Shown one piece after another: positions 9,832 through 19,945 of a stretch of 37,691 nt of DNA (positions within the stretch are counted from its first letter, which is position 1; each line of letters opens with the position of its first letter). The notes beneath the pieces are model-generated. The model made no database searches and was not told the DNA's origin. It saw only the letters and a list, made by a program, of their open reading frames with translations. Made by a program: the position numbers and the translations under genes. Source of the DNA: Sperchopsis tessellata (taxonomy: Eukaryota > Arthropoda > Insecta > Coleoptera > Hydrophilidae); contig JAWQRN010000117.1 of NCBI GenBank assembly GCA_033557685.1, forward strand, positions 1 through 37,691, read 5' to 3'.

Positions 9832-10739
9832 CTGTAACAATAAGGGATTTCCTAATTATTTTTTTTTTAATTTTAATCAATTTCAGTTTTATTCTTTTAA
9901 AGTATATTTTTCTTATGATGCCACTGGATCTTAAAATTTACTACCTAACGAAGGGATGTGTGTTCGCGCCAGATATTTGCCGCGGCGGTATTTTTCCATA
10001 GCGGCAGAAAGGGAGCCTCCGATCGTATTTGGAAGAGGAAAGCTTACATGCCATTGAAGGACGCTGCCCCTCAATCAGGTATACGCACGGTCGGGGCGAA
10101 ACCGATAAATATAGAGCCTCAGTTAGACAGAGCGTCTCTTCTTCGACATTGTTTCACTAAAACAGTCGTTACGCTGATAGAAATCTATTTGAGCTAACTT
10201 ATATATTATTCAGTTTCATTTTAAATTTCAAGCTTAAACTTAACGAACTTTTATAATTTCAATTTATTTTCCTTATTTCTCGAATTTCTTCAGAACTTGG
10301 TTAGTTTGCATTTGTTAAATTTTATTTTATTTTACATTTTAATTCATTCTTCATTTGTGCTCACTGTATATTCTGAGTCCAGGCCTAGCGGACATACCGT
10401 CTTTGCTTTATACTAAGTGAACGCAAATCCGTAAATCTTAGAATCAGAACATATTCATTTTTGGGGCCTTGCGCGGTTTATTAAGAGCCAGGCTTAGCCG
10501 ACATCTAATGCTTGCTCCAGAATAACATCATATTAATTGTTGCAAATACTTCGTGACTGCTTCATTTATTTATTCAGCGTAGCTTGGTTGAGAAGCCGAA
10601 AGATTGCGTTCCGCGCAACTAATATATATAACCGACCAGTGCAATTAATACAAAACCCAGTAAGTTTCTCTCTAAAACCCGGAGACGCGCCTCGAATTGC
10701 CGCGAGTGCGCGAGTGTATACACGCGCATCATTTGTTTT
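9832..10739. mobile_element. Foreign 0.9-kb block inside the LINE endonuclease, possibly LTR-derived
   Basis: Coding sequence of the nested LINE is lost here and resumes at 10740, about 50-60 codons further on in the protein. The block begins TGTAACAATAAGG, a start seen in some LTRs, and has GC-rich patches at 9955-10140 and 10680-10727 among AT-rich DNA. Two 18-nt near-repeats (CCAGGCCTAGCGGACAT at 10379 and CCAGGCTTAGCCGACAT at 10488) and GGGGCCTTGCGCGG (10463-10476) are the only internal landmarks. No target-site duplication is seen, and LINE sequence was deleted at the junction. It could be a solo LTR with flank loss or an unrelated repair insertion. Confidence 0.4.
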
Positions 10740-11692
10740 AGAGGAAGGGCAAAAGGAGAGATTATAATGGGAATAAAGAGAAGCATAGAAGAAGTGGAAG
10801 TCAAGGGGCAGGCCACAGAGATGATACAGGAGAGGAGACTAATGATTGATGATGAAACATATAGGTTGTTTGCAGTATACTGCTGGGAGAACTTGAGAAA
10901 ACTGAGAAATTTAATAGGAAAGAAAACTCCAGAGACAGAGGAATTTAATCTGATCATACGAGGTGACTTTAATGCGAGAACAGGAACAAAAAGAGGAACA
11001 GTATCCGGAGAGGGAGAGGAGGAGAAGAGGAACTCAAAAGACAAAACTTTGAACGGGGAAGGAAGACAACAGTTAGGAATGTTGGAAAAGAGACTTTGGA
11101 CAATGGCAAACAGAAATCTACAAGGAGATGAAGAAGGAGAATACACATGCATAGGACACATGGAAGAAACAGTGATAGACACAATTGCAAACGAGGAGGT
11201 AATAAGAAAAATTGCACATTTCTGTGTGGAGGAAAGGACTAACTCGGACCATCTACCTGTGGATATACAGTTGAAAGTAAGTTCCACAGTGATGCAGAGA
11301 CTGGCAAAGAGAAGAACAGAAATCCAGAACTAGAAGGAGGAAGGTATTAGAAGATACAAACAAAAACTAGAAGAAACAACACTGCATGGAGACGATATGC
11401 ATGAGTTGATAGAGATAATAACAAAAGCAACAGAAAAGGAGATAAGGTTTATATCAGGAGGGAGAAGAAAACAAACAGACTGGTGGGACAGAGATTGCAG
11501 AATAAAGAAAAAACTACGAAAAGCTCTAAGACTATGGAGACAAGGTAGAGAAACACAAGAAAAGTACAAAGAGACTGTGAAGGAATATAAATCACTTTGT
11601 AGGGAGAAGGAGGGACGGAAACAGAATGAATATAAGAAAGAATTGCTGAACATAAAATCAGAGGCATGGAAATACATAAACAAGGAGTGACA
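10740..11692 (+). pseudogene. Nested LINE ORF2, rest of the endonuclease and linker
   Basis: In one frame: RGRAKGEIIMGIKRSIEEVE, LMIDDETYRLFAVYCWENL, then IIRGDFNARTG (the catalytic GDFNxR motif) and NSDHLPVDIQL (the SDH catalytic motif). A TAG at 11331-11333 is followed in the same frame by the linker DMHELIEIITKATEKEI, TDWWDRDCRIKKKLRKALR and LNIKSEAWKYINKE, ending at a TGA. The domain would nick target DNA to prime reverse transcription. With its first third displaced and a stop at the end, it is inactive. Confidence 0.75.
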
Positions 11693-11731
11693 AAAAAGAA
11701 CAAAGATTAGTAAAGAAATAAAAATTGCAGA

Positions 11732-12915
11732 ATGAAGACATATGGAGTGTTGCAGGGAGGTAAGATGAACTTGGAAGAAAATGAAGGGCAACAAGATGAG
11801 ATATCTGAAAGTGAGGTAGAACAGATAAAGAAACTGAAGAAGAAGAAAGCCCCAGGATCAAATGGAGTAGAAAATGATTGGATTCATGCCACAGACAGCA
11901 TCAAGAGACTTTTGACAAGGATACTGAACAACGTATGGAGAGGAGAAGGATTGCCGAACAAATGGAGAGAGGGGGTTGTATGCCCAATTTTTAAGAAAGG
12001 AAACAAGGATATGGCAAAAAACTACAGAGGTGTGACCTTGTTAATTACAGCATACAAGATATATGCAATGATTTTGGAGAGCAAACTGGCAAGAGACAAC
12101 AGTAAAAAAAATATTGTCAGATGTTCAAGCGGGATTTGGTTCGACAATGCGGACAGGGAGCAGTTTGGGAAATAATCAAGCAGAAGAACATTGATGGCAA
12201 GCTGATCTATAGAGTGAAAGAAATCTACCAGGAGACAAAGAAAGTGGTAAAAGTGGATGAGAACGTAACGTTTCAGAGACATTTTGGACAGATAAAGGGA
12301 TGAGACAGGGATGTCCGCTGAGCCCGAGCCTTTATTTTAATCTATACATCAGACTTGGAGGATAAATTAAGGGCAGGGCAATTGGGAGGAGTAGCAATTG
12401 GGAAGATCAACCTGTGGTCACTGGCATACACAGATGACATTGTGCTAATAGCTAAAAAAGCAAACCAGCAGAGAGACATGCTAAGAACAATGAAAATATA
12501 CATACATAGGAAAAAATTGGACTTAAATACTGAAAAGTCAAAAATTATGATGTTTAGAAAGGGAGGCGGAAGAAGCAGAAAAGAACATTGGAGGTGCAGA
12601 TATAACAGGAGATATAGACGGCTGATAACGGTGAGAAAACCACGATATTTGGTGGGTAGAGACTACAGGGATAGCCAGAATGTGGTGGCAAGATGCAAGT
12701 GCGGTAACAAGGAGTTAGTGAACAGATGCTGGATGAGTGGAGATAGTGGTTTGTGTAGGATCTGTGGAGAGAAGGAACAGACAATAGATCACCTGATACA
12801 AAGTTGCGAAGGACTAAACAGAGACAATAGAAAGGAAGAAGAAATTCTGGAGGACGATGGGGTGGAAAATAGATGGATGAGGACAGTGCTTGATAGAAGA
12901 AGAGAGGGAGGTTAG
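11732..12915 (+). pseudogene. Nested LINE reverse transcriptase and C-terminal zinc knuckle, internally deleted
   Basis: The pieces are EISESEVEQIKKLKKKKAPG (start of RT fingers), NKWREGVVCPIFKKGNKDMA and NYRGVTLLITAYKIYAMILE. After a frameshift SDVQAGFG appears, then a jump over the motif A region (the catalytic aspartate of the AAFD motif is gone) into WEIIKQKNIDGKLIYRVKEIY. Motif B is GMRQGCPLSPS at about 12298-12330 and motif C is YTDDIVLIAKK at 12427, with Thr for the usual Ala. A second deletion removes the thumb, and the C-terminus carries CRICGEKEQTIDHLIQSC, a CCHC-like knuckle. At least two internal deletions mean no activity. Confidence 0.75.
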
Positions 12916-13027
12916 GATATCAGTGGAATGTAAATTGTATGTTTAGGGTTGGGTTTATATTTAGGAAACATTTAGAGAAACATGTAATTTTCTAAACCTT
13001 GTAGGCATGAAATAAATGAATACATAC
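12916..13027 (+). other. Nested LINE 3' untranslated region and tail
   Basis: A short AT-rich 3' end with AATAAATGAATACATACATAC directly before the right target-site duplication. The tail is a short tandem repeat of TACA rather than poly(A). Confidence 0.65.
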
Positions 13028-13044
13028 ATACCTTAATACTAGCG
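13028..13044 (+). repeat. Right 17-bp target-site duplication
   Basis: ATACCTTAATACTAGCG, identical to 8611-8627. The host LINE reading frame resumes immediately (TLILAKSISDFQRMMEW). Confidence 0.92.
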
Positions 13045-13810
13045 AAAAGCATCTCGGATTTTCAAAGGATGATGGAGTGGCTAAATATAATAAGCAGATC
13101 ATATAGTTTATCAATAAACTTGGCCAAAACAAAATTCATGGTCTTATACAAAACTAAAGATGAGGCTGCGAACATAACAATAAACAACATCCGCATTGAA
13201 GGAGTAAGGAAATATAAATACTTGGGAACAATAATAAATGAGAATTATGATCAAACTGAAGAAATAAGAGCTTGGATAGAAATGGCGAGGGCTGCCTTCA
13301 TCAAAATGAGAAATTTACTCTATAACAGAGATTTCAGTATTGAGGTCTGAATTAAATTTGTGAGGTGTTATATCTTCTTGGTTCTTTTATATGGAATGGA
13401 GGCATGGACCCTCAGGGGACGAGAAATAGACAAAATACAAGCCTTCGAACTATGGATATATCGACGTATGTTGAGAATATCGTGGACAGAGAGAAGGACG
13501 AATGAGAAAGTCTTACACCAAATAAACAAAGAACGAAAAATAATCAAAACAATAAAGAGAGGAAATCTCGAATATTTCGGACTTATAATGCGTGGAGAAA
13601 AATACCATCTGCTGTAATTAATAATACAAGAAAAGATAGCGGGAAGGAGGAGCGTGGGAAGACGAAAAACATCCTGGTTCAAGAACTTACAGGATTGGTA
13701 TAATTGCTCCTCTGTGGGACGATTTAGGACAGCGGTATCGAAATTACAAATTGCTATAATGATCGGCAACCTCCAATAGGGGAGACGGTACCCAAAGCAG
13801 AAGAATAATG
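13045..13810 (+). mobile_element. RTE-like LINE, 3' part of the split copy
   Basis: Continues the protein of 8013-8627: DFQRMMEWLNIISRSYSLSI, INNIRIEGVRKYKYLGTII, EMARAAFIKMRNLL to a TGA at 13348-13350, then CYIFLVLLYGMEAWTLRGRE, WIYRRMLRISWTERRTNEKV and LEYFGLIMRGEKYHLL, then KIAGRRSVGRRKTSW after a stop. This is the thumb and the usual C-terminal tail of RTE-type enzymes. The 3' end lies near 13805 in AGAAGAATAATG. Only a few stops interrupt it, so it decayed modestly apart from the insertion. Confidence 0.8.
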
Positions 13811-14261
13811 TATAACAATATTTTACATATGTATTAGTTTCTAGGTTCTATAGCAATTATATTTAATTAATGTTTACCTTGTACACATTTTTTGCTGTTA
13901 TTATTATAATAATGAAATTTACTCTCATAAATCATCCATATAAATGTTTGACAAATCAATTTAAACACAATAAAAAATTAAAAAATACGTACTATTAAAA
14001 TTTAATTAAAAAGACTGATACAGCATTTCCGGCATAGTTTTATGCATATTTTCCAAAATTCATACTGACAAATAAAGGGCGTACAGATAAACAACAAAGC
14101 TAAAATTTTATCTACCTGCAGATCTCAGAATAATTCATCATTATTTTGTGTACATTTCCTGTGATAGGAATTTCATGAATACATATTACATAATTATGCA
14201 TATATCCGGATAAAAAAACTGGAACCCTTGATTTTATTGTTAGTTATGTGAAGGAAGTAAG
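13811..14261. other. AT-rich spacer, no gene seen
   Basis: No coding or repeat signature is recognised between the end of the RTE-like LINE and the TA that flanks the Tc1-like element. Confidence 0.5.
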
Positions 14262-14263
14262 TA

Positions 14264-15604
14264 GAGTACCGGACAAAATTTAAGGAACCCCCATAATCTA
14301 CTTGATTACTGACAATTAAATAAAACTTTTATTATGAAATTTTATAACTTATTATTATAATTTTAATGCAAATTTGTAATTAAATTTATAAATAAATTCA
14401 AGAAGTATTAATTTTAAATAACAAAATAAACAAATGGTTCTATTTTATGTTATATTATTCGTGCAACAAAAAGTAATGAACATGTGTAAAACTTCTAAAA
14501 CAATATATATTACTATATTTTAAATATTTTATGAAAATATTAAGTACAAAAAAGATTTTTAAAAAATCTTTAATCAACAATTACAGACAAGACGAATCAA
14601 CAAAATTTTGTGTCAGCGCTATGGTGAGAACAAATCTATTGTTCTGCGACTAACTCCCAAATTTGTGGTCGATCTCAAAAACCTGATATTTGCACCAATA
14701 GAATCATTGTATGAGGAGTAAAGATCAAAATGTATATGCCCCCCAAATTTAGCAACAATTGGGCATTCAAAATATAAACACTAGAACAATTCAAAGATGT
14801 AACGCAGAGTGGAACCTTTTTGGCAAAAAATTGACGAGCACGTACTATGAATCATGTCGACAGGGAACTGGAGAGATGATAAAATGTTCTCTATAGCAAC
14901 AAAACTAATGTTAATATCGCAAATAGCAATAGGATAGTTTGACGACCTAAGAACAAACATTTTTATCCTAAATAAACATTGAAAACTTTGAAGATTCAAG
15001 GAGGTTGTATCCAAGTCTGGTGCTGTTTCTCACATTTTGGAATAGGCATTTCTATGTAGAGGAGATGCCACTTATATGGATTTTTCTACAATTCCGCGTT
15101 ATTGAAAAGCAATGGTTAGAGAGCAATAATATTCAAAGTTTAAAATGACCACCTCAATTGAGCATATATGGGATGAAGTTAAAAGTAAAATGCTGTCGAA
15201 AAATTAAAAAAATCAGGACGAACTCTTTAGGAAATTTCAAGAAATAAGGAATAGTATTTCACAAGATGTAATTGTCAAATATATCCATTCAAATACACAC
15301 AGATACGCTGAAGTCATTCACCAAAATGAGTATGCTAAAAAATGTTCATAGAACATTAATATTTGTTTTAATGTTCATCTAATTTCTGTTCCTTAAATTT
15401 TGCCAAATGAACTAATTAGTAAATTCAATAAATACATTCAAATTCTCTACAAAACAAGATATTTTCGTTTACCCATTACTAACTTAAAATATAATAAGCA
15501 AGCAATTGGAATTATGTATATTTTCTCAATAACAGAAAACAAAATATGACAATGAATATACATACATAAATATTTGTTAGTTCCTTAAATTTTGTCCGGA
15601 ACTG
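14264..15604 (+). mobile_element. Tc1-like transposon with both ends, transposase dead
   Basis: The left end GAGTACCGGACAAAATTT and the right end, which in reverse complement reads CAGTTCCGGACAAAATTT, match at 23 of 25 terminal positions. A TA dinucleotide flanks each side (14262-14263 and 15605-15606), the Tc1/mariner target duplication. Length is 1341 bp. A further degenerate copy of the end motif, TTCCTTAAATTTTGCC, lies inside at about 15389-15404, suggesting a repeated end as in IR/DR-type elements. Confidence 0.85.
14590..15350 (+). pseudogene. Tc1-like transposase remnant
   Basis: In scattered plus-strand frames the expected order is visible: NWRDDKMFS near 14867 (the position of the first catalytic Asp, FSDES, now damaged), then RPKNKHFYPK, VWCCFSHFGIG around 15020-15050 (usually VWGCFS), LESNNIQSLK near 15120, and IEHIWDEVKSKMLS around 15160-15200, the Tc1 motif holding the last catalytic residue. 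Frameshifts and stops occur throughout. The enzyme would cut and join the element ends; this copy cannot. Confidence 0.7.
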
Positions 15605-15606
15605 TA

Positions 15607-16093
15607 TATATTCACAGTCAGTCTAATAGCTAATATTTTTATTGCCTAATAAATAAATATGTATTTATTGCTTCCTAATAATAAATACACTAACCTCTAG
15701 ACCAATAAGTTATCTATTTATATATTATTTCTGGTTGTGTTTTGTTTACTATAAGGAACTTTGTACTGATAGGAGGAGTTGTATTCACATAATTTATGTA
15801 CATTTTCTATCTTAATTATTTATTTATGTACAAGCCAAGTAGTTGACATTATTCACCTTTGAATAACTGCTATGTTTTGTCTCATTGTTTACTATAAACT
15901 CCTTATCAAAGTGCATACATAAAATGAAAATATATTTTTGTTATTCAGTTTTATTATTGAACAATAGGTTTTTCATTCACCATACAAAATATAGTTATAT
16001 AAAATTTGCATATCGGCTGTAATTTCGCTGACTCATAAATTTGTACTCTGTTTAAGTACTTAATACAAAAGATTCTACCTTCACTGTCTTCAC
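15607..16093. other. AT-rich spacer, no gene seen
   Basis: No recognisable coding sequence or repeat. Confidence 0.5.
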
Positions 16094-17153
16094 TTTTTTC
16101 GTTAGTATATATATATATATATATATATAATCAAAAATATACACTTATACCTTTCGGTGCCGGGTTTAAATACATTAAAATAGATATCACAAAATACAAA
16201 CATAATAACGCACACTATGTCCTTGCTCTTCTGATTATACACAATTCTCCATTCATGCAATTTATTCACGAACTCTTTCCACTTTTTCTTATCCCTTGCA
16301 ATCCTATTAGACTCAGTCCATGTCATCCCCCTCCCTTCTAGTATCCTTGATATCACCATGTCCCACGTCTAAGCTGGCCATCCTCTCTTTCTTCTCCCTT
16401 TGGTCCTTTCCCGTGTGTTCCATTCCCAGTTCTTTTCTTATTGCAGTCCTCCTAATTTTTTCCCTCTCAGTAACTCCCTTTAATCTTCTTAAACAATTTC
16501 CATTGTTTGCATCATCTTCTTTTCCCTCTCTGTTAGGATCCATGTTTCATACCCATACCATAGGCCTGGCTTGTACACACTTTTTAATACCTTTATTTTT
16601 GTTTGTTTTTCTACTTCTTTCTTGATGATAAATTCCTTACTCAATACATAGTATGCCTTGTTTCCCTGTTTCCTGTAGTGTGACTTCAAGATATTGGTAC
16701 TTCGTCACTTGTTTAATTTCAGTAACTTCTACCTATATATGTAAATCTTTCCTTTCTTTTGCTACTGCCATTTCTTTTGTTTTTCTTTTATTTAATATCA
16801 TTCCATAGTCACAATACTCAGAATACTCTCACTATCAGCTACTATAGCGATATCATCAGCCAACGCGTATTTAGTAATATTGACCCTCTCCATGTTTCTG
16901 TATCCCACACACATTGTTTTTGCTCTTTTATTGGCTCCCTTAATAATTTCATTGAAGAATGTTATAAATAATAGAGGACTCAGCCTTCCTCCGTGCCTAA
17001 CCGCATCTTTCTTCCTAACTGCTTCGAATTTCATATTTTTGCTTATGACACTATTACTTGTTTCTCTGTATGAGCTTTGTATCACTCTTACTAGCTGTCA
17101 GAGTTGGTTCTACTATTTTTCTTAATTTTTTCCCTAGTATTTTTTCGTTAGTA
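16094..17153 (-). mobile_element. 5'-truncated LINE with 14-bp target duplication and (AT)n tail
   Basis: TTTTTTCGTTAGTA occurs at 16094-16107 and 17140-17153, flanking 16108-17139. Minus-strand reading gives, in several frames, ILGKKLRKIVEPTL near 17120, then an internal jump to IQSSYRETSNSVISKNMKFE, AVRHGGRLSPLLFI (motif B), KYALADDIAIVADSES (motif C), VLKSVYKPGLWYGYETWILT, GVTEREKIRRTAIRKELGME and ILEGRGMTWTESNRI. Motif A lies in the deleted part. The 3' end is a TA microsatellite (16106-16129), consistent with the short tandem tails of RTE-type elements. The element is about 1 kb, 5'-truncated and inactive. Confidence 0.8.
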
Positions 17154-17339
17154 CTTATTTACAAACAAAGTTTTGCAGAGCTGGATTTGCCTAGGTATGG
17201 GAGGTAAGTGCTGGGGACAAGCAAGAGTCAGAGGACAAAAACCTGGTTTTATTCTTTGTATATTTTTCAGGAGGGGGTCCTACAACTCTAAATGCTGGGA
17301 TCAAAACGAGGTCTTAATCCAGCACGGATTTGTGTATTG
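17154..17339. other. Short unassigned stretch
   Basis: Slightly richer in G than its surroundings, with no coding or repeat signature recognised. Confidence 0.4.
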
Positions 17340-17720
17340 ACTGTATAACCTAGGGCTGTATTATCCAATATGTTCTCATGCATAATTCAATATATTTCTT
17401 TATTGAGGTATTTAACAATATAGTTCAATTTCAGAAAATGAAAAACCACCCCACACCATGATTCTTCCCTATCCACGTTTGACAGTTGTTACTTATATTA
17501 AAAAGCCTGTTTTTTGCCCACTGGAAGTCTAATGTCAAGTGTACCATCTGATCCAAATATTTTAATTTTCATACGTCCATAAAACAGTGTTCCTTACTAA
17601 TGGAGTCCATAAAAAATGCGCATGTGCAAATTTTATTCTTGCTATACAGTGTTGTTTTAGAAAGAAGTTTTTCAACAGCTTCTCCTTCAACAGCTTCTCC
17701 TTCAACATTAGATTATCAAC
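17340..17720 (-). pseudogene. Tc1-like transposase fragment, second family
   Basis: On the minus strand GSDGTLDIRLPVGKKQAF-like pieces around 17480-17560 and RIMVWGGFSFSEIEL around 17405-17465 match the central catalytic part of Tc1 transposases (GSDG...RP, then IMVWGCFS). Upstream, NTVLWT-like residues near 17590 precede them. The frame changes several times. No terminal repeats are visible. A 15-bp unit (AACAGCTTCTCCTTC) is tandemly doubled at about 17676-17705, within the region that would encode the N-terminal half. Confidence 0.55.
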
Positions 17721-18689
17721 ATCTCAGCCCAGTTTAGTTTTAAGCCAAAATCTTCAGAAATTTCTTTTATAATTTGATGTTTAGCGCAAATCATTTTATG
17801 ATACATTTATAATGCATATATCTTAATAATTTTATAAAATGCATCTTCCCTTATTGTTTATATAATATGCCTGTACAATATAGTATGATTATGCAACATA
17901 GCTCTGTTCAATAGAAAAGTATTGCTATTCTATACTTAATGAGAGAATATTTTTCAAAAACATCATTCGGAACACGAGCTATGCATCAAACATCTTCTCA
18001 TATCTGGTATCAGAAAGCAACTCAAAATGATAGACAAGAGTATAATAGAAGGAAAATAAATGCTAAGTTGAATATGGTCAGTATGGTACCGTATGGTACC
18101 GTATCTGGTAAAGAGCCGAGCTTAGTACCAATATCAGGCCCTTCCAGCTCATGCTCTCATCAACCTATAAGCCTAAATTTCAAGCTTCTTGTAAATCCAA
18201 AATTCCCAAATTTAACCAGTTCAAAAAACATTTTTTTTTTAATTTACTGGCAATCGGGATCAAAGCCCATAATGTCGCAGCATACAAAATCAATAGTGTG
18301 TCACTGATAAATATTAAAAATAGCACAAGGCCTAAAATGAATCCCTAGATTAGTGCGATGATAATAGTGCACAACTTGGCTAAATGTATATAAAATTGGC
18401 ATCTACTATATAATAGGATGATAACCAGATGGTTGCCCCGCTACTCATACCTTAGCAGTTAAATTTCTTCAATACAATGCCATGCTTCATCTAGGTAGTC
18501 AAATATGCTGCTATAATTAAAAAAGTTCTCAATAGTAACAGGTGATTGACATGCTACTACTCAGATAGCTCATAGAATCACCAAACATGCACCACCTAAA
18601 ATAGATGTTGACAATAAATGTATCTGAATCAGTGTAAAATGGACGGGCAGATACAGTAAAAAATCTGTATATCTTCTTACCGAATAGTA
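17721..18689. other. Unassigned stretch with one unrecognised open frame
   Basis: A 122-codon plus-strand frame at 17939-18307 has no motif I recognise, and its second half is serine-rich low complexity, so it is likely chance. A tandem 10-bp doubling of GGTACCGTAT lies at 18087-18106. No other feature is seen. Confidence 0.35.
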
Positions 18690-19190
18690 CAGTGCAGAAA
18701 AAAAGTAGTGAGCAATGGCTGGAGTTCAGGGAAACATGCACTGTGGGCCTTTGTTTTAGAGGTTTGGTATAATGACTGTGCCATAACATTATATGTACCA
18801 TGTTATTCTGCAAACAAAGAAAATGGGAAACAACCTACTAAAGACCAAAGATATCTACAACATTACTCAACTCGCAATTGTAAACTTTTATACCTCAGTT
18901 TTCAGAGGTTGACAGTTCTGCAGAAAGGTTTAGAATACATGGGATGAAAATGCATCAACAAACTTCCGGAGTGAATAAATATAATAATGGACAATTTAAG
19001 ACTGCACTTAGGTCTTTCTACATGGGACACCCGTTCTACACAATTGAAGAGTATCTTCGGGAAGACTTTCCACTATTAGATAACTGTATATTTTTCTAAA
19101 TTGTATTTATTTAATATCTTGAACTCACAATGTATGCAGCATGTTTGTATAACATTCAACAGATGAATACATTCTATTCCATTCTATCTA
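18690..19190 (+). mobile_element. CR1/Jockey-group LINE 3' end
   Basis: Plus-strand reading gives YSTRNCKLLYLSFQRLTVLQ (18867-18926), then QFKTALRSFYMGHPFYTIEE and YLREDFPLLD (about 18988-19080). This is the conserved tail of CR1/Jockey-group ORF2, where NTR...LP.H.L, an LP..I block and a KFK..L...FYS.EEFL ending are usual. A repeat-like tail with ATTCTATTCC follows at about 19170-19185. Upstream RT sequence is not recognisable. Confidence 0.6.
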
Positions 19191-19449
19191 TTAAACCCAA
19201 TGAGAAAGAAATGTACCTACATATTTTTATTAACACTCCATCAGACATCTACAATCATAAAACACGATATTTATTTATACAATAATTTCTACATGAATAA
19301 ACTTAGAGTTGCTTAACTTCAGTAGGACTGATTAACAGTGTCAGTATGTTTTTTACTATCAAAGAAACTACATAATTGTGAAGAGTAGTTAGTTCTACCA
19401 CTGTACAACACGCTTGTACATTTATTATTTTTAATTTTTATATTTCGGG
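19191..19449. other. AT-rich spacer, no gene seen
   Basis: Nothing recognised. Confidence 0.45.
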
Positions 19450-19757
19450 TTAAGGTTATCCTGTCACGATGAAAAACCGTTGAAGCCACTGACCTTGACT
19501 TTGAAAAACAAGTTATAGCCTGGTTTGATGAATCTAATAATGACCCACCAATTGATCAAGATTCTGACGACGAACAATGGCCAGATGAAGATGAAATTGA
19601 TAATATTATTGAGAATGGTCATGAATCTGAAGAAGTACAAAAAAACAAAGGACCTGTAGAAGATGAAAATTTTAATTTACTGCAAACACAGAATTACTTT
19701 TATGGAAAAAAAAAATCAAACATTAAAGGAATAAAAATCAGAGAATAGAATTCGATA

Positions 19758-19945
19758 TTTTGTGGATCATCTTCATAATTCAAAAAATAAAAAATATTAT
19801 CGTTCCACAAAGTTTGAAATTTATATCAACATACTGCGACCACATTAACTCACAAAGCTTGAGAATGACCTAGTGTGGTCAAAACCGGTTGCGGTATAAT
19901 ATGAATTAAAAACTTTGTGGAACGACAATATTTCTTATTAATTTT
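19758..19945 (+). mobile_element. Penelope-like terminal fragment with inverted arms, inserted in the piggyBac remnant
   Basis: The arms 19785-19842 and 19880-19940 are imperfect reverse complements (CGTTCCACAAAGTTT against AAACTTTGTGGAACG). The left edge TTTTGTGGATCATCTTCAT matches TTTTGTGGATATTCTTCAT at 22916, and the right arm matches the end of the 22916-23588 element, so both belong to one family. The middle carries a hammerhead-like motif. Confidence 0.6.
19856..19897 (+). ncRNA. Degenerate hammerhead-like motif
   Basis: CTTGAGAATGACC, then a six-base loop, then GGTC and AAAACCGGTT. Compared with the better copy at 22983-23026, the core CUGANGA has become UUGAGAA and GAAA has become AAAA, so it should not be catalytic. 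The GACC/GGTC helix II is kept. Confidence 0.35.

Larger units (their letters stand above)
8628..13027 (+). mobile_element. Nested Jockey/I/R1-group LINE inserted into the RTE-like LINE
   Basis: A 4.4-kb element bounded by a perfect 17-bp duplication. In order it has a 5' untranslated part (8628-8945), a decayed ORF1 (8946-9723), an endonuclease start (9724-9831), foreign DNA (9832-10739), the rest of the endonuclease and a linker (10740-11692), a deleted RT (11732-12480) and a C-terminal zinc-knuckle region ending at 12915, followed by a 3' tail ending ATACATAC. The presence of both ends suggests a full-length or near full-length insertion that later decayed. The clade is judged from the C-terminal CRICG...H...C motif and the domain order. 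Confidence 0.8.

Noticed and set aside
9819..10197. Small plus-strand frames in the foreign block (9819-10001, 9958-10197, 10537-10767)
   Set aside because: No motif recognised. The last merely runs into LINE sequence in the wrong frame.
16320..17125. Hydrophobic plus-strand frames (16320-16625, 16759-16971, 16880-17125) that look like membrane proteins
   Set aside because: They are antisense to the purine-rich LINE coding strand on the minus strand, whose RT motifs are clear.
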